Shown here: piece by piece, positions 27,222-36,647 of the stretch
Layout of the letters: the number at the start of each line of letters is the position of its first letter
Position numbering within the stretch: the first letter of the stretch is position 1
Assembly: GCF_007747795.1 (NCBI RefSeq)
Contig: NZ_CP036275.1
Coordinates: 248,001-312,000, forward strand
Direction: 5' to 3'
From: Maioricimonas rarisocia
Lineage (GTDB): Bacteria > Planctomycetota > Planctomycetia > Planctomycetales > Planctomycetaceae
DNA: 64,000 nt
Made by a program: the position numbers and the translations under genes
Notes under the pieces: model-generated
What the model was told of the DNA's origin: nothing
The model's database searches: none
What the model saw: the letters and a program-made list of their open reading frames with translations, nothing else

Positions 27222-28616
27222 TCAGGAGGCGTCGGACGGGCGGGCGGCAGTCTCGGCGGACTCCCGTTCGGTCGGAGCGGCTTCCGCAGCGGCATCGTCG
27301 CTTTCACTCGCGCTGTCTTCTGCGTCGGCCGCCTCGGGACTGGCTTCCGGGGGAGCGTCCATCGCGGGCATCTCGACCGGCGAAAGCGTGACGTTCGTCG
27401 CCGTGACCGGATTGCCGGGCCGGGCCCGCTGAACCCCTTCGAGAACGACACGTTCCGACGCTTCCAGGCCGGTCGCGATGACGATCATGTCGCCGTACCG
27501 CGCTCCCGTGGTGATCTCCCGCCGCTGGACGACGTCTTCGCCATTCACGACCAGGACGAACGTGCCCACCTGGTCCCGGCTCACCGCCTTCTCCGGGAGC
27601 AGGACCGCGTCCTCGAGTTCGCCGACCGGCACGCGGATGCGTACGAACAACCCGGCCAGCAGACGCTCGTCGGGATTGTCGAAGATCGCTCGTAGTGCGA
27701 GCGTCCCGGTTTCCTGGTCCACGCCTTCCTGATCGATGTAGTTCAGGTTGCCCGCGAACGGATAACCCTGATCCAGCTCGCGCCCGAGATAGACCGGGAT
27801 CTCGGTCAGATCGAAATCGGCGCGTTCCGACGGGGTGGTTCCCTCGAGTCTTGCCTCCTGCAGCCGCAGTGCCTGTCGATCGCTGATGCTGAAGTTCGCA
27901 TAGATCGGATCGCGGGCGACGATCGTCGCCAGGTGGCTTCCGCTCTCGACGAGGTTCCCCTGCTTGATGAGCGTGCGGGTGATCTGCCCGCTGATCGGCG
28001 CCTGCACTTCGGTATACCCGAAGTCCAGGTCGGCCTGTTCGAGCTGCGCCTGAGCCTTGTCCCGGTCAGCCAGAGCCGCGCTGCGGCTGGCCTGCGCCGA
28101 GTTGAGGGCGGCCACCGCCGCGTCGCGGTTCGCGACGGCCCGTTCGAAGTCGCTCTTCGTCGTTGCATCCTGGTCGAACAGCGATTTCTGGCGCTCGTAC
28201 TCGAGGTTCGACCGGGTGACTTCAACGTCGGCGTTCTTGATCGACGCATCAGCGACCTCGATCGCGGCTTCGGCAGCGGTCAACGCCGCCCGGGCAGCGC
28301 TCTGAGCGGCGATGTACTCGTCCTGTTCGATGACGTAGAGCACGTCACCCTTCTGAACCGTCTGCGCGGGCTGAAAACGGATCTCTTCCAGGAATCCCCG
28401 AACGCGAGCTCGAACTTCGGCACGCTCGACCGCCTCGGTTTCCCCGTTCTCTTCGACGAACTGTGTCACCGTCTGCACCACCGGTGTCGCGACGGTCACC
28501 TTGGGGGGAGGAGGCGGCTGATACTCGTTACTGCTCTGCTGGCAGCCGGAGACCACCACAACCAGCACGGCGGACAGAGACCAGCCCATCCGTGCAGTGA
28601 AGCCACGTGAAAGCAT
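27222..28616 (-). CDS. RND efflux periplasmic adaptor (membrane fusion protein), lipoprotein
   Basis: 464-aa adaptor linking the RND permease to an outer-membrane channel. Signal with lipobox VVSGC, then the proline string PPPPPKVTVATPVVQTV, barrel-sandwich halves RAEVRARVRGFLEEI and YTEVQAPISGQITRT, and a long coiled coil (Ala/Asp-rich, residues about 105-185). RPGNPVTATNVTLSPVEM comes near the end, followed by an acidic Ala/Ser/Glu tail. ATG 28616 gives the signal peptide directly; ATG 28637 would add seven residues. It forms an operon with the permease at 24027-27203. Confidence 0.92.
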   Translation of the reverse strand: MLSRGFTARMGWSLSAVLVVVVSGCQQSSNEYQPPPPPKVTVATPVVQTVTQFVEENGETEAVERAEVRARVRGFLEEIRFQPAQTVQKGDVLYVIEQDEYIAAQSAARAALTAAEAAIEVADASIKNADVEVTRSNLEYERQKSLFDQDATTKSDFERAVANRDAAVAALNSAQASRSAALADRDKAQAQLEQADLDFGYTEVQAPISGQITRTLIKQGNLVESGSHLATIVARDPIYANFSISDRQALRLQEARLEGTTPSERADFDLTEIPVYLGRELDQGYPFAGNLNYIDQEGVDQETGTLALRAIFDNPDERLLAGLFVRIRVPVGELEDAVLLPEKAVSRDQVGTFVLVVNGEDVVQRREITTGARYGDMIVIATGLEASERVVLEGVQRARPGNPVTATNVTLSPVEMPAMDAPPEASPEAADAEDSASESDDAAAEAAPTERESAETAARPSDAS

Positions 28617-28921
28617 TCTATCCCCGCTGTCGATCAAGGAGTCCGCCCGTCAATGCCTGCTCACGCGGACATCACGATTGTTTCGCGGCGGTGCGGCCAG
28701 GCCCATTCACCACGACGAAACAGAAACCCGAAACCCGCAATGGTTGTAGCGGCTTCGCGCGGTGATTTCGAGCAGGATCTTCGCTGCAAGAGCGTATTCA
28801 TGCAGACTGAATCGTCTTCAAGCAGTCGATGGCGCCGCAGCTGTCACTGGACAGCTGGGTGTGCCGGCAGATCGCCTTGCCGGTTCCTTCCCGACTCAAC
28901 CGGATCGAGAAGAGGCACGAA

Positions 28922-29638
28922 TCAGCGCAGCACGCCCGTGTCGCCGCCGGCATCGGCATGAGGCAGTGCTGCCGGCTGCTGCGGCGTCTTCGGGCGGATC
29001 AGCCCCGCATCGGAGAGCATGGCGTAGGTCAGCGTCAGCAGCAGCGCGTACGTGATGACATTCGGCATCATCCGTTCGCCGACCAGCTTGATGGCCGTTC
29101 CCCACGATTTCTTGAACCGCACCCGGATGCCGTTGAGCTGCACGCTGTACATCTCGTCGAGCAGCAGATGCGAGAAGAAGCCGACCGCGACACCGCCACC
29201 CATCAGCAGCTTCACCGTGGTCAGTTCGCTGGGGTAGCCGAGGTAGGTGACCTCGGCGGCGATGATCATGGCGGGGAGACTGTGAAACATCCCGCGGTGG
29301 ACGGAAAACGTGTTCACCAGCCAGGCCAGCCCGTACCGGATCGCCAGGTACATGACGACCAGCAGGATCATCACGGTCTCGGTGTCGTTCCGCATGCCTG
29401 TCCAGGCAAGAACTCGGCCAACCAGCAGCAAGGGAGCAACCGCAGCCAGAATCCCGAACAGTTCCCGGACCGGCCGACCTCTGTCGGAATCGAGATCGGG
29501 CAGCATGCCGGCCACGGCGGTCAGCCAGCCGGCCAGCGCACCCTGTACGGGCGTGAATCCGAGCAGCAGCGACGTGCCGAGCCCGTAGCTCAGGCCGAGC
29601 AGACCGCTGACACTGACATGTTCCCGAAACGCCGCCAT
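28922..29638 (-). CDS. YdjM-like membrane-bound metal-dependent hydrolase (DUF457)
   Basis: 238-aa multi-pass membrane protein. Family motifs are present in order: HVSVSGLLGLSYG, AGMLPDLDSDRGRPVREL, FSVHRGMFHSLPAMI and GFFSHLLLDEMYSVQ, with the His/Asp residues proposed to bind metal. ATG 29638 has GGAGG about six bases upstream; the longer in-frame version (29728) does not. Hydrolase activity is a family annotation and not proven. It stands alone between the adaptor gene and the divergent HD gene. Confidence 0.82.
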   Translation of the reverse strand: MAAFREHVSVSGLLGLSYGLGTSLLLGFTPVQGALAGWLTAVAGMLPDLDSDRGRPVRELFGILAAVAPLLLVGRVLAWTGMRNDTETVMILLVVMYLAIRYGLAWLVNTFSVHRGMFHSLPAMIIAAEVTYLGYPSELTTVKLLMGGGVAVGFFSHLLLDEMYSVQLNGIRVRFKKSWGTAIKLVGERMMPNVITYALLLTLTYAMLSDAGLIRPKTPQQPAALPHADAGGDTGVLR

Positions 29639-29815
29639 GCCGTCCTCCGTGACGGAAAGAGTCCGATCTCCCTGATCGGCGGCGAAATGTATCAGAACTC
29701 GTCCGAACGGGGCAATGCGGGCCGGCAAAGCCCCGGTTGTCCGGGGTTCGGGCCACTCCTATGATGACATCTGCCCGGCGTCGCGCGAGGGGGCTTCAAA
29801 TCGACGCATACGCAC

Positions 29816-30913
29816 ATGAGTGGTGACAAGCTGCGGCGGGAGATCGCCCATGCGGCCGCCCGCCTGATGTATACACGTCGGGAAACCGACTTCTCCCGGG
29901 CCCGCATTCGTGCCGCCCGGCAGATTTCCCGCACCTGGATCCGCAACGCCGATCTCCCCTCCGATGCCGAGATCCGGGACGAATTGCAGCGTCTGGCCGG
30001 CATCTACGAAGGGGACCGCCGCTTCGAGTCTCTCCGTGAAATGCGGCTGGACGCGTTGCGGGTGATGCGATTGCTGCATCACTTCCAGCCGCTGCTGACC
30101 GGCCCCCTCATCGAGGGGGGCGACGATCCCTGCGAGCTGATCGAGATTCACCTCGTCAGTCCCCGGGCCGAAGCGGTCACTTCAACGCTCGAGCATGCCG
30201 GTTTCGTCTGCAACGTCCGGGACCTGCGGGTCTGGGGGCATGGTGACGAAGAGCGACATGCTCACGTCATCGTGCAGGACCGGTTCGACTTCGCGATCAC
30301 CTGCTTTCCCGATCGGCATTCCCTCCACGGCGTTGCGCCGGGTGAAGTCGCTATCGACCGTGCTGGCGTCGTCGAACTCGAAGCGCTCATCGAGATGATC
30401 TATCCCGGTCTGGATCTCTCGGAGGAACCGGGCGGCGACTTCCGCGACGATGATCGGTTCCGGTTCTATCGCACGTTGCTGGCGCCGCTCGAGCATGTCG
30501 ATCAGAACCGGCAACGGCACCCCGAAGGTGACGCCCTGTACCACAGTCTTCAGGTCTTCGAGCTGGTCCGCGAAGAAGAACCGTACGACGAGGAACTGCT
30601 GCTGGCGGCTCTGCTGCACGACGTCGGCAAAGCGATCGATCCCTATGACCACGTGACGGCCGGTCTGGCTGTGTTGCAGCCTCACATTACCGACCGGGCC
30701 GCCTGGTTCATCGCCAATCACATGGATGGAATGAAGCTGCTCGAAGGGACTCTCGGCGCTCGGGCCCGTCGTCGCCTGCAGGAGCACGCCGACTACGAAC
30801 GGCTGGTGTTGCTGGCCAAGAGCGACCGGGGTGGCCGCGTGCCGGGAGCCCAGGTCTCCGATCTCGACGAAGCCCTGGAATACCTTCGCGAGATCGACCG
30901 TCTCTGCGGATGA
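29816..30913 (+). CDS. HD-domain protein
   Basis: 365 aa. The N-terminal 75 residues are helical and basic. Residues about 105-200 form an alpha/beta region (CELIEIHLVSPRAEAVTSTL onwards). The C-terminal HD domain reads EGDALYHSLQVFELV then LLLAALLHDVGKAIDPYDH and FIANHM, giving the H...HD...H metal ligands of a phosphohydrolase. The HD segment resembles those of CCA-adding and related nucleotide-handling enzymes; the actual substrate is not evident. ATG 29816 follows an unremarkable leader. The region after its stop holds tandem repeats. Confidence 0.8.
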   Translation: MSGDKLRREIAHAAARLMYTRRETDFSRARIRAARQISRTWIRNADLPSDAEIRDELQRLAGIYEGDRRFESLREMRLDALRVMRLLHHFQPLLTGPLIEGGDDPCELIEIHLVSPRAEAVTSTLEHAGFVCNVRDLRVWGHGDEERHAHVIVQDRFDFAITCFPDRHSLHGVAPGEVAIDRAGVVELEALIEMIYPGLDLSEEPGGDFRDDDRFRFYRTLLAPLEHVDQNRQRHPEGDALYHSLQVFELVREEEPYDEELLLAALLHDVGKAIDPYDHVTAGLAVLQPHITDRAAWFIANHMDGMKLLEGTLGARARRRLQEHADYERLVLLAKSDRGGRVPGAQVSDLDEALEYLREIDRLCG

Positions 30914-30918
30914 AGGGC

Positions 30919-30960
30919 AGGAAGTAGGAGTCAGGAAGTAGGAAGTAGGAAGTAGGAAGT
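30919..30960 (+). repeat. Heptamer tandem repeat (AGGAAGT)n
   Basis: Six consecutive 7-base units (AGGAAGT, one variant AGGAGTC) run directly into the first 147-bp element. A related, less regular run on the opposite strand occurs near 41927-41960 (CTCCTACTTCCTCCCTCCTAC). Confidence 0.85.
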
Positions 30961-31105
30961 AGGGTGCTGTCGCCGGAGGCGACGCACCATCCGATACGTA
31001 ATCACGCGTCGAAATTGACTTGATGGCGCGTCACGGACGATCCGGTTGCATGACGCCTTCATCCGAACAGGGCTGTTCAAGGTCACTTGCCGTGACACAC
31101 CCTAC
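30959..31105 (+). repeat. 147-bp dispersed repeat element, copy 1
   Basis: The element begins GTAGGGTGCTGTCGCCGG and ends GTGACACACCCTACAAG, so its ends are the inverted pair GTAGGGTG/CACCCTAC. Inside, GTCGCCGGAGGCGAC is a small hairpin. Copy 2 (31137-31283) is the same length and about 90% identical by eye. The element has no coding capacity; it looks like a MITE or REP-type non-autonomous element. The A/T-rich flank AAGTTTCGCC after the end is shared by both copies. Confidence 0.85.
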
Positions 31106-31136
31106 AAGTTTCGCCAGCCACAGCCCCCACCGGAGG

Positions 31137-31283
31137 GTAGGGTGCTGTCGCTGGAGGCGACGCACCATCCGATACGTGATCACGCGTCCAAATTGACTTG
31201 GCGGTGCGTCACGGGTCACCCGTTTGCACGGCGCCTTTATCCGAACAGGGCTGTTCAAGGCCGGTTGCCGTGACACACCCTAC
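31137..31283 (+). repeat. 147-bp dispersed repeat element, copy 2
   Basis: Second direct copy of the element at 30959-31105, 31 bases later, with the same inverted ends and the shared flank AAGTTTCGCC. Differences are scattered substitutions, so it is an old duplication or two insertions of the same family. A third, more diverged member lies at 41465-41605. The stretch 30914-31362 has no gene. Confidence 0.85.
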
Positions 31284-31362
31284 AAGTTTCGCCACCTATG
31301 TCCTGACCCAACCACCTCACCGGCTTTCCTCAAGACTCACAGCTCGAGACTCACAGCTCTCC

Positions 31363-34300
31363 TCACCGCCCCGGCACCGACCGGTTCAGCGGACGAGGCG
31401 TCATCCGGCCCGGATAGCCGGGATTCGGCGCGATCGGCAGCGTCACCGCCTCGAGCGTCTGTAACAGTCCACGCAGCATCTCGATCGGCAGCGGACGGGT
31501 ATCGGCACGCGGATTCGACAATGTTCCCGTGACCTGCACATGGACCCAGTTGTCGAACAGCGAACCCACAACTGGCAGGCGTCCCACTCCCAGCGGCAAC
31601 TGATCGCCGCTCTGCGTAAACAGATCGAGTCGGACCTCCTGGTTGAGACCGACCGCGTACGCAACGTAGCCACGACCCACCAGCCGGATCGCTTCGCCCA
31701 CCAGATCGATCAGCGAGAAGTCGAACAGGCCGTCGTGTACGGTGAACTCGCCGTACGCATAGCGGAACGCCGTCTTGTCCGGCTGCCGGAACTGCAGGAT
31801 CGAAAGCGTCTGCGCGATGACCGGGAGTTCGTACAGCGCGGCGGGGACGATCTGGACCCAGCCCGAGCCCTGAACGTTCCGGTCGGAATACCCGTGACCA
31901 CTGAGGGTCATCTCCGCGTTGACGGTTCCCTGAACCTGTCGCAACTGCTGGTCCTGCGCCCAGCTTGTCAGGCTGGCGTTCTGCAGCTTCATGTCCACAC
32001 GGTACTGCGTGTCCTCGGCACCGATGCGAGTGACGGCGTCGAGCCCCAGCCGGCCGCCGTACGTGGTGCCGATCAACTGCTGGTTCGCATACGGAGTCGT
32101 GCGGGAGTACTCGACCGGCGCATTGACCCATTGTGGTGAGCCGACATAGACGTCGCTGCCATCGATGCGGAACGGCCCGTGGACATCGCGAAAGGGGAAG
32201 CCCAGGACGGTCAGTTCCTTCAGGTTGACGAACCCTTCGAGCGAGACCCGGTCGCCGTACCACACACCGTCGACGACTTCGATCTGGCCCGTGACGTTCT
32301 CGTACCGCAGCCCGGCGGAGAGATCGTTTCCACGGAGCGTCGTCGTCGAGCGCCAGTGGGCGGTGAACCAGCCGTCCGGATGGTCGAGCCCTTTCATATC
32401 GAGTGCCAGCTGCAGATCCAGTTCACCGCTGGGAGTGAGGGCGTCGAGGATGTCCCGCTGGACTTCGGGCAGGGCCTGGCGGAATTCCTCGTTGGCGATC
32501 AGGCGTGCGACGTGCAGGTCATCGAAGTGGGCCCGCCAGGGATTGGTTTCCGAATGGGGAATCTCGACGTAGGCCGCATCCCGTGCTCCGGTGCCATCGA
32601 TCGTCAGTCGGGTCTGACCGTGCGCGCCTTCCAGTTGACGAATCGTCAGCCGGTTACCGGCCCAGCTCATCCGTGCCTGCACCCGATCCCACGGGTAGGG
32701 GAGCGACGCCAGGGTGATCCGTCCGTCGGTCAGCTTGACTTCAGGTGCCGTGATGCGAAGCGGTTCTCCCGGAATCCAGATGACGCGGGCATTCTCGACG
32801 TCGAGGCTGCCGGAGGGGTAGAGCTGCGTCCAGATCATGTCGAGATCCGGATTGGCCGTGATACACGCCAGCCGCAACTGCTGATCGATGGGAATCTGCC
32901 GGGCCGTCAGTTCCATGTCGAGGGCCGCGGCCCCCTGCTGGGTGGCGAACCGGGCCTCTCCGAAGACCGGCGATGTGCCGTGCATCCCCTTCAGATCACG
33001 AAAGTGCCATAGCCGGTCGCCAAACGGGTCGTACTCCATCCGGCCCGAGAAGTCGGTCAGCTGGTACGGGAAGTTGACGAAGTTGACTGAGCCGTCCCGC
33101 AGCGACAGGTTGTTGATCTTCAGCCGGAACTTTTCGTCAGGCTCTGGTCGGCGAATGAACTCGGCATCGATGTCGACCAGACCGGTGACATTGAGGTCGC
33201 GCGCGACGGCTCTCACCTTCTGCAGGGGAGGCGTCTGCAGGGCGTTGAGAAACGTCTCGTCGATCGGCACGCCTTCGGCGCTCACCTTGAGCTGGCCATC
33301 CATCTCCGGACCGGGGTTCTGCAGGTATCCCGAGATCAGGACCGGGCGACCACTCGCCTTGCCGGTCATGTCGACGACGAAGCGGTTTCCTTCCTGTTGC
33401 CGGACAGTCCCGGCAATGCCATTGATCGGGTACTGAAACGCCTGGTGCAGCAGCGAACAGTCGAGTGCCGTGAACTCCTCGAGTGTGATCTGCGGCGTAT
33501 TGTGCCCGTCATGCGCGATGCGAACATTCAGATTGAATTCCCCGGCGGGACTGAGCAGCTTGTACAGCCGCTCCCAGTCGGGAGGCAGGTGCGGGCGAAG
33601 CTGGCGATCCAGTTCCAGCCGCGTCGCTTCGATGGTGAAGTCCTTCTCCAGCAGCACGCCGTTCCGCTCGAGTCGACCTTTGACGAACAGTTCACTCTCG
33701 CCGTTGGCTGCCCGCAGATGTTCGATGACCAGCTGGTTGGCATCGGCGAAGATCTTGGCGTTCAAACCGTACAGCGGCACGACCAGGGCGGTGATCTGCC
33801 CGTCCCGGATCTGTGCGGCCAGGCGAAAATCGGGTGGGCTCCCCTTCCGTGCCTGACCAATCTCGAAGGCGACATCGACCGCGGCCCGAATGCCGAAGTC
33901 CGGAATCTGCAGCTGCGGGGAGCCGGTGGTCCCAGCGGGGTCAGGCGGAACGTCATCGACTGAAGCTGTCTGCGTCCGCTCCTGCCCGGTGAATGTGATG
34001 TTCGCCTGCGTCGAGGGATTCCCCGGTTCGGCCGGACGCGTCGAGGCGGCCAGGCCGGCGATTCGACGGTTCAGGCCGGGCACCAGTGCGTTGGCCAGTT
34101 CAAGCGACTCGCGGTCGGCACGGGCATCGTGAGCGCCGCCGCGGATCTGCCATTCGCCCGTGTTCAGGTCGAATTCGCCGTTCAGCTCCAGCGCTCCGGC
34201 GTGCTGGATGTCGGTGCGGCCTTCCAGGTCAAAGCGGCGAAAGCCCGAAGCCGTCAGCCGCGCGTCGATGTTGCGACACTGCATCTCGGTCGCCGGCATC

Positions 34301-34776
34301 TCCGCCGTCGGCGTGAATCCGACCACGACCGTGCCCCGATGGATTTCGATATCCGGCAGCGCCTTATCCTGCGGTCGAGGCGGAGGAAGGTGCTGCCAGT
34401 TCCACGTGCCATCGGCCAGACGCATCGCACGCAACGTCGGCTGCACGACCTCAACCCGGTGAACGACGATGCACTGCTGTTCGAGCAGCAGGCTTCGATC
34501 GACGCTCACCAGCAGTTCCGGCACCTCAATCACAGGACGGCTGCGATCATCAAGGCGGACCGATACGTTCAGCAGTCGGACGTCTCCATGATGATCCAGG
34601 TGCACGCGCCCGATCTGGATGTTCCAGTCCGGTACGATCTCGTCGAACTTCGCTTCGACTGCCCCCCGCAGAAACTCGTCCGTCCGCGTCGTCAGCCAGT
34701 AGATTCCCCCCGCGGCACAGACGGCAGTGCCGAGTACCATGAACAGGGCCCACTGAAATGTCTTGCGAACAGTCAT
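31363..34776 (-). CDS. AsmA-like / DUF3971-type large membrane-anchored protein
   Basis: 1137 aa: one N-terminal membrane helix (FQWALFMVLGTAVCAAGGIYW), then an almost entirely beta-rich extracytoplasmic region made of repeated short strands, as in AsmA, TamB and YhdP. Near the C-terminus VNAEMTLSGHGYSDRNVQGS followed by GWVQIVPAALYELPVIAQTL is a standard AsmA_2 block. VGRLPVVGSLFDNW, then VHVQVTGTLSNP, ends the domain. Such proteins bridge the envelope and carry phospholipids to the outer membrane; for this one that is a family-level inference. It lies 69 bases downstream of the ArnT-like gene on the same strand. Confidence 0.8.
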   Translation of the reverse strand: MTVRKTFQWALFMVLGTAVCAAGGIYWLTTRTDEFLRGAVEAKFDEIVPDWNIQIGRVHLDHHGDVRLLNVSVRLDDRSRPVIEVPELLVSVDRSLLLEQQCIVVHRVEVVQPTLRAMRLADGTWNWQHLPPPRPQDKALPDIEIHRGTVVVGFTPTAEMPATEMQCRNIDARLTASGFRRFDLEGRTDIQHAGALELNGEFDLNTGEWQIRGGAHDARADRESLELANALVPGLNRRIAGLAASTRPAEPGNPSTQANITFTGQERTQTASVDDVPPDPAGTTGSPQLQIPDFGIRAAVDVAFEIGQARKGSPPDFRLAAQIRDGQITALVVPLYGLNAKIFADANQLVIEHLRAANGESELFVKGRLERNGVLLEKDFTIEATRLELDRQLRPHLPPDWERLYKLLSPAGEFNLNVRIAHDGHNTPQITLEEFTALDCSLLHQAFQYPINGIAGTVRQQEGNRFVVDMTGKASGRPVLISGYLQNPGPEMDGQLKVSAEGVPIDETFLNALQTPPLQKVRAVARDLNVTGLVDIDAEFIRRPEPDEKFRLKINNLSLRDGSVNFVNFPYQLTDFSGRMEYDPFGDRLWHFRDLKGMHGTSPVFGEARFATQQGAAALDMELTARQIPIDQQLRLACITANPDLDMIWTQLYPSGSLDVENARVIWIPGEPLRITAPEVKLTDGRITLASLPYPWDRVQARMSWAGNRLTIRQLEGAHGQTRLTIDGTGARDAAYVEIPHSETNPWRAHFDDLHVARLIANEEFRQALPEVQRDILDALTPSGELDLQLALDMKGLDHPDGWFTAHWRSTTTLRGNDLSAGLRYENVTGQIEVVDGVWYGDRVSLEGFVNLKELTVLGFPFRDVHGPFRIDGSDVYVGSPQWVNAPVEYSRTTPYANQQLIGTTYGGRLGLDAVTRIGAEDTQYRVDMKLQNASLTSWAQDQQLRQVQGTVNAEMTLSGHGYSDRNVQGSGWVQIVPAALYELPVIAQTLSILQFRQPDKTAFRYAYGEFTVHDGLFDFSLIDLVGEAIRLVGRGYVAYAVGLNQEVRLDLFTQSGDQLPLGVGRLPVVGSLFDNWVHVQVTGTLSNPRADTRPLPIEMLRGLLQTLEAVTLPIAPNPGYPGRMTPRPLNRSVPGR

Positions 34777-34845
34777 GAGTGCCGGGAGATGCTCAAACGA
34801 AACAACAGGTGACGATGCGTTGAAGTGATTGCTGAACGCATCGGT

Positions 34846-36102
34846 TCAGTTTGAAGAGTTCTCGCGAAAGGTCTTGCCGCTCATAACCCGCTGCAGTCCA
34901 CAGGCGCACAGCACCATCAGCGGATACTCTGCAGGCAGCCGGTACCGCAGCGAGCTGACGAACACCATGTGCAGTGCACTGAAGTACAGGATGGCGCCAC
35001 CGGTCAGGAACAGCACCCAGGGTTGATGCCGCAGTTGCCATGCTCCGACAAGCGAAAACGTGATCATCGGCAGGAAGAACGCCGTGAGCAGCAGTAGCAG
35101 TCGCCAGTCCCGAAATTGCTCGGCGTTCGGCCACGGCTTCCAGTAGCGGGCCAGCTTGTTGAAGGCGAGCTTGACGACATGGCCGGGATTCTCGAATGCA
35201 TACTCGCGCGCGAGCTGGCGGTAGTGCTGGTCCATCTCGTATTCGGACATCCCCCTGGCGAGCACCTGATCGCGATCGAAGAACGTCATGTCGCTCGCCC
35301 CGGTCGCCTCCGGATTGAGTCCGTCATACAGGCTGGGGCCCATCCAGAGTGTCGTCAGAAAAAAGTGTCCGGTGACGGCATGGTTTCGGATGCCCCACGG
35401 CAACAGACTGATCAGCATCGCGGCCACCAGAAGGCCACCGCGCAGAATTCCGGCCATGCGTGGCGCTTTCAGCAGCACGTACAGAGCCGCGGTCGCGGGG
35501 GCCACCAGCAGCCAGCTCGGCCGGATGTAGACGGCCAGACCGAACAGTCCGCCGCATACTGTCGCCAGCAGCGCGTCCTTCCAGCCGAAAGGCTCGTTCG
35601 TCCACCGCCCGAGGTAGGCGCAGCCGACAAGACTGGCCAGCAGCGTCGCCGCAAATGCCGTCTCTGACAGGATCAGCGGGGTGAATCCGACCAGTTGCGG
35701 CGAGACGGCGCACAGGGCCGCGGCAATCAGACCGGTGGTGTGATCGACGGTGGTCCGCCCCAGCCAGTACACGAGGCCGCATGCGAGAGTGCCGATGATT
35801 GCCAGCCAGATTCGGGCCGCCAGAAAGCTCTCGCCGAACAGCCCGATCGGCATGGCCAGCAGAGCCGGGAAGCCGGGCATCCGCAGGGCACGACGGGGAG
35901 GGGTGTAGATGGCGTAGTCGCGGCCATGGGCAACGTCGCCGGCCAGCTCCCAGTAGCCTTCGGCATCTCCCTCGATAAGATACGACCGTTGCAGGCGATG
36001 ATCGAGCACCCACTGCAGGCTGCCCGCCGCCGCAACCCGCAGCAGCAGCGCAATCGCCAGAATGGCGAACAGGCCGTATCGATTCTCGATGAGGGATCGC
36101 AT
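34846..36102 (-). CDS. ArnT-like / GT39-family integral membrane glycosyltransferase
   Basis: 418-aa GT-C fold protein with about ten membrane helices. After the first helix the loop GDAEGYWELAGDVAHGRDYA contains the acidic residues used by lipid-phosphate-sugar transferases, followed by RALRMPGFPALLA, typical of PMT/ArnT relatives. YRLPAEYPLMVLCACGL near the C-terminus is another family mark. It would use a polyprenyl-phosphate sugar donor on the outer side of the cytoplasmic membrane. ATG 36102 begins just before the first helix; the in-frame ATG 36165 adds a basic leader. Acceptor unknown. Confidence 0.82.
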   Translation of the reverse strand: MRSLIENRYGLFAILAIALLLRVAAAGSLQWVLDHRLQRSYLIEGDAEGYWELAGDVAHGRDYAIYTPPRRALRMPGFPALLAMPIGLFGESFLAARIWLAIIGTLACGLVYWLGRTTVDHTTGLIAAALCAVSPQLVGFTPLILSETAFAATLLASLVGCAYLGRWTNEPFGWKDALLATVCGGLFGLAVYIRPSWLLVAPATAALYVLLKAPRMAGILRGGLLVAAMLISLLPWGIRNHAVTGHFFLTTLWMGPSLYDGLNPEATGASDMTFFDRDQVLARGMSEYEMDQHYRQLAREYAFENPGHVVKLAFNKLARYWKPWPNAEQFRDWRLLLLLTAFFLPMITFSLVGAWQLRHQPWVLFLTGGAILYFSALHMVFVSSLRYRLPAEYPLMVLCACGLQRVMSGKTFRENSSN

Positions 36103-36647
36103 CACCAGGCGGCCACCGTGATCGGAGCGGCGTCGTTTATGCGACGCAGCCGTGACGCGCGGCACGCGCGCAGCCGCGAATTCTGCCGGTTCTCCGGCGG
36201 GGGCGGATATTACGACGGGCCCGAGGAACGGGTCAATACGTACTCCAGGGCCACCAGTCAGCCGCAGCGTTGCCGAGACGCTCGGCAGACTGCACCCGGA
36301 TCAGGCACTGACGTGACGGTCCGGGGTCGGCGGGCCACTCGCGCGGCAATCTGTAACACGTGCGTGGCGTGTTGCTTACGAAGAACTGTTTGCGGAACGA
36401 TCGAGTTTGGCATCGCGGATGCATTCCCCGGGACTGTCCAGAGGCCATGGGGAAAGCGTTCGTCAACCACACGGCCCCATGATGCCAGGGCACGCGAAAC
36501 CCTCCTGAGCGTCCTACCTGCCGAACCCCACCCGGCCGACGAAAGCAGCTTTTTCGGTTTCTTGACCGGCTCTTCGTCAACCAGAAATTTCCTTCACTAC
36601 AGTGCGCTCCGAATTCGCGTTTTGACGAGAAATGGGAGTATTGAGAG
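36103..36647. other. Intergenic stretch without a supported gene
   Basis: About 545 bases between the ArnT-like gene and the small membrane protein gene, divergent arrangement. I see short inverted GC-rich tracts (around 36145-36175) and a TTGACC-like hexamer near 36562, but no complete promoter, RNA gene or convincing reading frame. Confidence 0.4.

Noticed and set aside
25806-27695. 629-codon plus-strand frame opposite the RND pump genes
   Set aside because: Its product is His/Arg/Asp-rich without any domain, and it spans two confirmed genes on the other strand.
30919-31283. CRISPR-like array
   Set aside because: The repeats are either 7-base tandem units without spacers or two long elements, and there are no cas genes.
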